Source of the DNA: an uncultured Myxococcales bacterium
GTDB taxonomy: Bacteria; Myxococcota; Myxococcia; Myxococcales; Myxococcaceae
Length of the DNA: 64,000 nt
NCBI GenBank assembly: GCA_937980205.1
Contig: CALJKW010000021.1
Coordinates: forward strand, 186,001-250,000
Direction: 5' to 3'
Part shown: one piece after another, positions 58,933 to 64,000 of the stretch
Layout: the number at the start of each line of letters is the position of its first letter
Position numbering within the stretch: position 1 is the first letter of the stretch
Notes under the pieces: generated by a model
The model's database searches: none
What the model was told of the DNA's origin: nothing
Seen by the model: only the letters and a program-made list of their open reading frames with translations
Translations under genes and position numbers: made by a program

Positions 58933-59651
58933 GGCGCCACCTTCGGTGAGAGAGGGAGGGTGAAGTGGAAGGTGCTGCCCGCGCCGTGGTTCGGCTCGAG
59001 CGAGACCTCGCCGTCGAGCGCCTTGGCGATTCGGCGGCTGATGAAGAGGCCCAGGCCGTGGCCCGCCTTTCGCGCGTCCGTGGAGTGCGCGAACGGCTCG
59101 AAGAGCTGCCGCTCCAGCGCCGCGGGGATTCCGGCGCCGTCGTCGGTGATGGCGATGTCGACACGGCCGTGAGCCACGGTCGCCCGCACCGCGACGACGC
59201 CGCCTTCTTTCGCGAAGCGCACCGCGTTGGAGATGAGGTTCAGCAGCACCTGCAGGGCGCGCCGCCGATCGCACCACGCGATGGCCGTGGGCGAGGCGGA
59301 CATGACGAGCGCCACCGAGCGGTCGGACGCCAGCGGCGTCACGACGTCGAAGGCCTCGCCGACGATCGGCTCGATCGGGTGGGCAGCGAGCTGGAGCGAC
59401 AGCTGCCCTTCATCGAGGGCCGACGAGTCGAGCAGATCTCCCACGAAGCACTGCATCGCGCGCGCGCAGTTCAAGATCCGCTCGAGCGAGCGGCGGTTCG
59501 GCGCTCCGTCGCTGTCGAGCAGATCTTCAGCGCTGAGCAGGATGCTGGTGAGCGGCGTCTTCAGCTCGTGCACGACGAAGTCGACACTTCGCCCCCAGAG
59601 CGCGTGATCCAGCGCGCGCTCTCGTGTGCTGCCCTCGTCGTTGCTCCACAT
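58929..59651 (-). CDS. Soluble histidine kinase
   Basis: This 240-aa protein has no membrane segment or sensor domain: H-box SVDFVVHELKTPLTS at about residue 28, N-box NLISNAVRFAKEGG, TDDGAGIP and GHGLGLFISRRIAKALDG. It is coupled by ATGA to the PAS-LuxR gene downstream and is its likely partner. ATG 59651 has GGGGGAG just upstream; an ATG at 59690 in frame is the alternative. Confidence 0.82.
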   Translation of the reverse strand: MWSNDEGSTRERALDHALWGRSVDFVVHELKTPLTSILLSAEDLLDSDGAPNRRSLERILNCARAMQCFVGDLLDSSALDEGQLSLQLAAHPIEPIVGEAFDVVTPLASDRSVALVMSASPTAIAWCDRRRALQVLLNLISNAVRFAKEGGVVAVRATVAHGRVDIAITDDGAGIPAALERQLFEPFAHSTDARKAGHGLGLFISRRIAKALDGEVSLEPNHGAGSTFHFTLPLSPKVAP

Positions 59652-59763
59652 GACTCCCCCGTGTTTCCGCCACGAGCCATTGCAGCTCATGTCGGCGTTT
59701 CAAATAGCGAGCGACGCCGCGCATACATCGTCCCCGGGTATGAGCATCGAACCCCGGTGCTAC

Positions 59764-60045
59764 TCAGTGCGGACGCTGCTCGAGCCGGTGCAGCTCGCGC
59801 GCGACCGCACGCTCTGCGCCCGGGCTGTCGGGCCCGAACAGGTACGTGAGCACGTGACTGACGACGCCGATGCCCCAGCCGAGCATCGGCCACAAGAACC
59901 ACGGGTAGCCCGCGCCCGTCAGCGCCCAGATCCCCACGAGCGCCGCGTGCACCGACAGGTACAGCGCGACGTGAATGAAGAGGCCCCGCCGCGCCTCGAC
60001 GCGCGTGCGCGCGAGGCGCTCCAGCTTCGCATTCGTCTCCGTCAT
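59764..60045 (-). CDS. 2TM-domain small membrane protein
   Basis: This 93-aa protein has two membrane helices (FIHVALYLSVHAALVGIWAL and PMLGWGIGVVSHVLTYLF) and an amphipathic N-terminus, matching the 2TM domain. Such a domain occurs alone or fused to kinases. AAGGACG precedes ATG 60045. Its partner is unknown. Confidence 0.75.
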   Translation of the reverse strand: MTETNAKLERLARTRVEARRGLFIHVALYLSVHAALVGIWALTGAGYPWFLWPMLGWGIGVVSHVLTYLFGPDSPGAERAVARELHRLEQRPH

Positions 60046-60075
60046 GATCGTTCGTCCTTTCCTCGCACCCAAGTG

Positions 60076-60091
60076 TGCATTCGTCGCGCCA
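60076..60091 (-). promoter_or_regulatory. -24/-12-like promoter for 2TM gene
   Basis: On the minus strand TGGCGCG-ACGA-ATGCA covers 60091-60076 (GG-N10-GC, two mismatches to consensus), 31 nt before the ATG. No palindrome is seen upstream. Confidence 0.35.
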
Positions 60092-60096
60092 GCGCA

Positions 60097-61458
60097 TCAG
60101 TCGATCGAGGCGCTCGCGGCGCGCGCCGCGAGCTCGGCCTCGGCCGACAGGCGCCGGAGCGACGCGCTCGGCGCGACGGCCCAGTCGCCGGCCGCGGGCT
60201 CGAGCGCGCGCAGCGATTGCGGCAGGCGCGCGAGCTCTTCGGCGGCGCGCCGGCGAGCGTCCGTGAGCCGCGGCGCGCGGCGCACGCGGCGGCCTGCGCG
60301 CATGACCTCTTCGAGCAGCGGGCGGCCTCCCTCGGGCGGCTCTCCGAAGCGCGCGATGACGTCGCCGGTGGCCTCGCGGAAGACCTGCTTGCGGCCCGGC
60401 AGCGACACCTTGCCCGGCGAGAGCTTCAGCGTCGGCCGGCCGTCGTACTCGACGAGCTTGTACGCGCAGTCGAGCGCCGGCACGTCCGAGCTCACCGTCA
60501 TCGCCGTGCCGACTCCGTAGCCGTCGATCGGCGCGCCCGAGGCGACGAGCCGGTGCACGTCGTGCTCGTCGAGGCCGCCGCTCGCGAAGATGCGGACGTG
60601 GCCCAGGCCCGCCTCGTCGAGCAGCGCGCGGCTCTGGCGCGAGAGGTCGAGGAGATCTCCCGAGTCGACGCGAATCGCGCGGACGTGAAAGTTGGGGCCC
60701 AGGTCGCGCGCGAGGCGCACCACGTTCCGCACGCCCTGCAGCGTGTCGTAGGTGTCGACGAGCAGCGTGCTCGCCGGGTGGCTCACGCACCACGCGTGAA
60801 AGGCGCCCAGCTCGGTCGCGTGCGCCTGCACCCAGCTGTGCGCCATCGTGCCGGTGACGGGGATGCCGTAGAGCGCGCCGGCGAGCACGTTCGACGTCGA
60901 GGTCGCGCCCGCGACGTACGCGGCGCGCGCGGCCTTGAGGCCGGCGTCGGCGCCGTGCGCGCGGCGCAGGCCGAAGTCGACGACGTCGCGCCCGCCGGCC
61001 GCCTGCACCACGCGCGAGGCCTTGCTGGCCAGGAGCGTCTGCAGGTGCACCTGGTTCATCACGATCGTCTCGACGAGCTGGGCCTCGGGCAGCGGCGCGA
61101 TGATCTCGAGCAGCGGCTCCTGCCCGAACACGGGCGTGCCTTCGGGCACCGCCCACAGGTCGCCGGTGAAGCGGAAGTCGCGCAGCGCCGACAGCGCCGC
61201 GGCGTCGGCGACGCCGGTGCACCGCACGGCCTCGAGCTCCGCGGGCCCGAAGCGCAGCTGCTCGAGCACGTCGACGACGGTCTCGAGACCGCAGGCGAGC
61301 AGGTAGTTGCGCGCGGGAGGCAGCCTGCGCACGAACAGGCTGAAGACCGCGGTCTTCGTCAGCCCCTCGCCGAGGTACGCGCGGAACATCGCGAGCTCGT
61401 ACTGATCGACGAGCAGCCCCACGTTGCGCTCGTCGACCCAGGAGTCGAGGCCGTGCAT
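60097..61458 (-). CDS. pncB: Nicotinate phosphoribosyltransferase
   Basis: This 453-aa enzyme joins nicotinate and PRPP to make nicotinate mononucleotide in NAD salvage. LVDQYELAMFRAYL at the start, ARNYLLACGLETVV, the GTMAHSWVQAH motif, LVDTYDTLQGV and the VRVDSGDL-like stretch IRVDSGDLLDL followed by FASGGLDEHDV are typical. It lies 4 nt after a receiver-domain gene in a signalling array. M. tuberculosis pncB2 (Rv0573c) is likewise in the DosR regulon. Confidence 0.9.
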   Translation of the reverse strand: MHGLDSWVDERNVGLLVDQYELAMFRAYLGEGLTKTAVFSLFVRRLPPARNYLLACGLETVVDVLEQLRFGPAELEAVRCTGVADAAALSALRDFRFTGDLWAVPEGTPVFGQEPLLEIIAPLPEAQLVETIVMNQVHLQTLLASKASRVVQAAGGRDVVDFGLRRAHGADAGLKAARAAYVAGATSTSNVLAGALYGIPVTGTMAHSWVQAHATELGAFHAWCVSHPASTLLVDTYDTLQGVRNVVRLARDLGPNFHVRAIRVDSGDLLDLSRQSRALLDEAGLGHVRIFASGGLDEHDVHRLVASGAPIDGYGVGTAMTVSSDVPALDCAYKLVEYDGRPTLKLSPGKVSLPGRKQVFREATGDVIARFGEPPEGGRPLLEEVMRAGRRVRRAPRLTDARRRAAEELARLPQSLRALEPAAGDWAVAPSASLRRLSAEAELAARAASASID

Positions 61459-61462
61459 GACG

Positions 61463-61930
61463 TCACCGCCCCAACAGGAGCGCCTCCACGGAGAGCAGCA
61501 GCGTGCGCAGCTCGAAGGGCTTGTACAGCAGCCGCGCCTGCGCGCCGAGCGACGCGACCCAGGCCGGCAGCTCGGGGTCGGTGTAACCCGAGAGGAAGAG
61601 CACCGGCACGTGCAGCCCGAACCAGCGCGCGCGTCCGATCGCGTGAAGGCCGTTGAGCCACGGCATGCAGACGTCGGCCACCACGAAGTCGTACGGTCCG
61701 TCGCGCAGCATTCGTTCGACGAGCTCGAGGCCGTTCAACGCGAGCTGAACGCGCGCTCCCGCGAGCGTGAGGCAGTCGCCGACCGCGTCCGCGAACGGGG
61801 CGTCGTCGTCGGCGACGAGGGCGCGGAGCCCCAGCAGCGCGACACCGGCGCGCGCGCGCGCAGACCAGGCGCCGCCGGGTGACGCCAGCCGCGGCGTGGC
61901 GCGGTCGAGGTCGTCACGTTCATCCTTCAC
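61463..61930 (-). CDS. Single-domain response regulator 1
   Basis: This 155-aa protein is a full CheY-like receiver: acidic pocket LVADDDAP, phospho-acceptor VVADVCMPWLNG, LFLSGYTDP and the lysine in LLYKPFEL. A basic or disordered N-terminus of about 35 residues precedes it. No output domain is present, so it acts by protein contact. The start is GTG 61930. It is coupled to the nicotinate phosphoribosyltransferase gene (4 nt gap). It is a paralogue of the protein at 63255-63653. Confidence 0.8.
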   Translation of the reverse strand: MKDERDDLDRATPRLASPGGAWSARARAGVALLGLRALVADDDAPFADAVGDCLTLAGARVQLALNGLELVERMLRDGPYDFVVADVCMPWLNGLHAIGRARWFGLHVPVLFLSGYTDPELPAWVASLGAQARLLYKPFELRTLLLSVEALLLGR

Positions 61931-62020
61931 GTCTGCACCACACGGCTTCTCAGAGCCAAACGCCTTGCTCTAGCAGTGGTGATTACGGACCCGCCGCCGG
62001 CAAACCATCGGCCGCCGGTA

Positions 62021-63025
62021 TCAGGTGAGCCCGCGCGCAGCGAGCGCGAGCTCGACGCGGTTCTCGGCCCCGACCTTGCGGAAGATGTTGCTGACGTGCG
62101 TCTTCACGGTGCGCTCGGTGATGCCCAGCAGCGCGGCGACCTTGAGGTTGTCGGCGCCGTTCGCGATGTGGCCGAGCACCTCGCGCTCGCGCGGCGTCAG
62201 CGTGGACAGCGACTCGGTCGTCGGCTGCAGCGGCGGCCGCACCGGCTGCGCGGGGTGGGGCGTGCGCTCGGCCAACAGCTCGACGAGCGCGCGCCTCAAG
62301 CCCCAGCCCGAGGCTCCGAGCTCGGTGATCACGCGCGTGGCGCCGAGCAGCTTCATGCTCGACACGACGGCGTCGGACGCGCCGGGCGCGAGCACGACGA
62401 TGCGCAGCATCGGGTAGCGGCGCGCGAGGGAGCTCACGACCCACAGCCGGTCTCTGCGCTGGTGAGACAGGTCGATCACCGCGACGCGGGGCAGGCGCGA
62501 GGCGAGCAGCGACAACAGCGCGTTCGGCTCGAACACGACCAGCTCGGGGTGGAAGGCCTGCTGCCGCAGCATGTCCCCCACGGCCACGGTGCTGGTGCGG
62601 CGATCTTCGAGCAGGCAGACCGGCTGGGTGCCGTCGGCGACCAGCTCCGCGGCCCAGGGCGATTGAGCACGCGGCGAGGCCAGGCGCTGCGCGACCTCGC
62701 GGCGCGCCGAGGCGTCGGCGACGCGGACGATGAGGCCCTCGAGGCACGGGTCGATGCGCACCGAGATCTCGCAGACCCCGCCGTTCGTGTCGGCGGCGCG
62801 CTCGACGGCGGTCGCCGACGAGCCCTGGGCGAGGCACTGCTGCATCAGGGCGAACAGCGGCGACGCCTCGAGCCCCGGCCAGCAGTCGGTCAGGCGCCTG
62901 CCCTGCAGCTGTGCGCGGCTGCGGCCGCTGAGGGCGGCGGTGGTGTCGTCGATGAACACGTATCGCCAGTCGGACGAAATGATCGCGACGCCCTCTTGCA
63001 GCGACTGCAGAAGTTCTTCGCTCAC
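62021..63025 (-). CDS. PAS-pseudoreceiver-LuxR regulator 2
   Basis: This 334-aa protein has the same layout as regulator 1: PAS-like N-terminus (LQSLQEGVAIISSDWRYVFIDD), a receiver-like middle (CLLEDRRTS, VAVIDLSHQ, no conserved Lys) and the LuxR HTH LTPREREVLGHIANGADNLKVAALLGI. The two are clearly paralogous along their whole length. The GTG start overlaps the stop of a short upstream frame (63022) that may be a leader peptide. Its kinase partner is not adjacent. Confidence 0.8.
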   Translation of the reverse strand: MSEELLQSLQEGVAIISSDWRYVFIDDTTAALSGRSRAQLQGRRLTDCWPGLEASPLFALMQQCLAQGSSATAVERAADTNGGVCEISVRIDPCLEGLIVRVADASARREVAQRLASPRAQSPWAAELVADGTQPVCLLEDRRTSTVAVGDMLRQQAFHPELVVFEPNALLSLLASRLPRVAVIDLSHQRRDRLWVVSSLARRYPMLRIVVLAPGASDAVVSSMKLLGATRVITELGASGWGLRRALVELLAERTPHPAQPVRPPLQPTTESLSTLTPREREVLGHIANGADNLKVAALLGITERTVKTHVSNIFRKVGAENRVELALAARGLT

Positions 63026-63254
63026 CTGGCGGGCAGCCCCCCGGACCGTTCGCGGCAGCGCTTAGCGCTCGGACGTGGGCGCGGCAAGAAACTGCGGGAA
63101 ATTCTGGAAATCGAGCGCCCGGCCGGACGGCCGGGGCCCGCACGGAGGCGGGCGTTCGATCGTCCTCGCCACATCGTGGATGGGTTCCCCCCCGGGAAGC
63201 TCAGCCGGCGGGTGAATACAGAGCCGACACCTCGCCGTGCATCATCCGCGGGTA

Positions 63255-63653
63255 TTAGGAGTGATCGAGCCGGGCGATCGCATCGAGCAGCGCTCGCGGG
63301 TTGAACGGCTTGCGCAGAAGTTGCGCGCGCGGCCCCACCGCCGCCACCCAGTCTTCCAGGCTCGGGTCGTTGATGCCCGAGATGAACAGCACCGGCACGT
63401 CGACGCCGAGCCAGCGCGCGCGGTGGATGACCTGAATGCCGTTCATCCACGGCATCGCGACGTCGGTGACGACGAGATCGAACGGGCCCTCGGTGCTCAG
63501 GCGCTCGCCGAGCTCGGTGCCGTTGAAGGCGAGCCGCACCTCGTAGCCATGGCCGGCGAGGATCTCGGCGAGCATCGTCGCCATGCTCGCGTCGTCTTCC
63601 GCGAGCAGCAGGCGGCGCGAGGTCTCAGGTTTGGCCCCAAAGCTCGATGGCAA
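63255..63653 (-). CDS. Single-domain response regulator 2
   Basis: This 132-aa CheY-like receiver has LAEDDASM, VVTDVAMPWMNG, LFISGINDP and LLRKPFNP, so all four active-site positions are present. No output domain is present. No ATG or GTG lies near the start of the domain; TTG 63653 with AGAGG upstream is the best start. Sequence and context mirror regulator 1 at 61463-61930. Confidence 0.75.
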   Translation of the reverse strand: MPSSFGAKPETSRRLLLAEDDASMATMLAEILAGHGYEVRLAFNGTELGERLSTEGPFDLVVTDVAMPWMNGIQVIHRARWLGVDVPVLFISGINDPSLEDWVAAVGPRAQLLRKPFNPRALLDAIARLDHS

Positions 63654-63705
63654 GCACGCGAACCTCTAGCGCCGCCTCGGAGGTCCTGTGCATTGCCCTG
63701 GGGTC

Positions 63706-64000
63706 CTACGTCAGCGCGCGGGCCGCGAGCGCGAGCTCGACGCGGTTCGCGGCGCCGAGCTTTCTGAACAGGCTCGTGACGTGCGCCTTCACGGTGCGCT
63801 CGCTGATGCCCAGCACCGCGGCGGTCTTGAGGTTGTCGGAGCCGCTGCCGACCTCGGCGAGGATCTCGCGCTCGCGGGGCGTGAGCCCGTCGACCTGGAC
63901 GACGGCCGGCGGTGCGGCGGCGCGGCCGGGCCGTGCGCGCCGCCGGCGGTGGGCCCGCGCGATCGCCTCGTGCAGCCGCGCGTCGAGGCCGTTCGTCTCG
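63706..64000 (-). CDS. LuxR-family regulator 3 (partial, runs off the window)
   Basis: Only the last 97 residues are visible. They end in a NarL/LuxR helix-turn-helix closely like regulators 1 and 2 (LTPREREILAEVGSGSDNLKTA, then TVKAHVTSLFRKLGAANRVELAL). It is probably a third copy of the PAS-pseudoreceiver-LuxR family, but the N-terminus lies beyond base 64000. The stop is TAG at 63706-63708. Confidence 0.75.
   Translation of the reverse strand, partial: ETNGLDARLHEAIARAHRRRRARPGRAAAPPAVVQVDGLTPREREILAEVGSGSDNLKTAAVLGISERTVKAHVTSLFRKLGAANRVELALAARALT

Larger units (their letters stand above)
57205..63265. repeat. Dispersed intergenic TACC-SSSGG motif in signalling array
   Basis: Similar short sequences, read on the minus strand, follow the stops of array genes: about 57885 (GTACCGCGGGCCGATGTAGG), 57220 (GTACCGCGGGCCGGGAGC), 59740 (CATACCCGGGGACGATGTAT), 62020 (GATACCGGCGGCCGATGG) and 63257 (AATACCCGCGGATGATGC). 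Four include CGATG or GATGATG about 5 nt after the TACC core. They may be promoters or operators for the next gene, or a mobile small repeat. The span given covers all copies, not one continuous element. Confidence 0.4.

Noticed and set aside
63022..63174. Short frame (about 50 codons) ending in a GTGA overlap with LuxR regulator 2
   Set aside because: Could be a leader peptide, but composition is Arg/Pro-rich and no family is visible, so it was not called a gene.
1..64000. CRISPR arrays, insertion sequences, prophage, tRNA and rRNA genes
   Set aside because: I looked for repeats with regular spacers, transposase motifs, attachment sites and RNA gene landmarks on both strands and saw none; short tRNAs could still be missed by eye.

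Overview
The window looks like chromosome from a high-GC member of the Myxococcota or a close relative. This is inferred from strong GC bias at third codon positions, many GTG and occasional TTG starts, ATGA/GTGA-coupled gene pairs, a Cys-rich lipoprotein, an ECF sigma factor with a C-terminal cysteine cluster like CorE of Myxococcus xanthus, and many two-component proteins. I see no rRNA, tRNA, insertion sequence, prophage or CRISPR array. No stretch over about 300 bases lacks a gene.

Layout. 0-4.5 kb: a sulfur-handling run (DsrE-like, rhodanese-MBL, TusA, YeiH, TauE, DUF302). 4.6-9.5 kb: AAA NTPase and hemerythrin divergent from LemA, TPM and a phosphoribosyltransferase, then DUF2892, a Cys-rich lipoprotein and a diheme cytochrome c. 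9.5-19 kb: membrane proteins, a hydrolase, a PAP2 phosphatase, a giant outer-membrane protein with a degenerate phosphoesterase domain, and DUF4956 coupled to pyruvate kinase. 19-31.4 kb: transporters, a bactofilin-like membrane protein, a lone acyl carrier protein, USP and CBS proteins, pyruvate phosphate dikinase, OsmC and small proteins. 31.5-34.8 kb: a likely copper cluster (CorE-like ECF sigma, metallothionein, DoxX, MbnH, MbnP). 34.9-45.7 kb: a histidine kinase, a FAD enzyme, a pyruvyltransferase, a coiled-coil M15-like protein, PEP synthase, a PRTase-hydrolase fusion and a four-CBS protein. 45.9-54.3 kb: pstSCAB-phoU, PRPP synthetase, PolX, OsmC and an SDR. 54.3-64 kb: a signalling array of histidine kinases, receivers and three PAS/LuxR-type regulators, with nicotinate phosphoribosyltransferase embedded.

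The most notable signal is regulatory. Many intergenic regions carry a palindrome, GCGCA-N5-TGCGC, placed about 10, 20 or 30 bp upstream of a -24/-12 (sigma54-like) element that resembles GGCACG-N4-TTGC. It lies ahead of hemerythrin, lemA, DUF2892, DUF4956-pyruvate kinase, bactofilin, USP-CBS, PEP synthase, pst, prs, polX, OsmC and others. This suggests one shared stress or energy regulon whose activator is not encoded here. The gene set (USP, Hrp1-like CBS, PRTase-dienelactone hydrolase fusion, NAPRTase, PEP/pyruvate enzymes, NarL/LuxR regulators with kinases) resembles the mycobacterial DosR dormancy regulon in content. A second regulatory signal is a pair of near-identical ECF-type promoters (TGTAAT-N16-CGTT) ahead of mbnP and the metallothionein gene, next to the CorE-like sigma factor. 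All motif work was done by eye.
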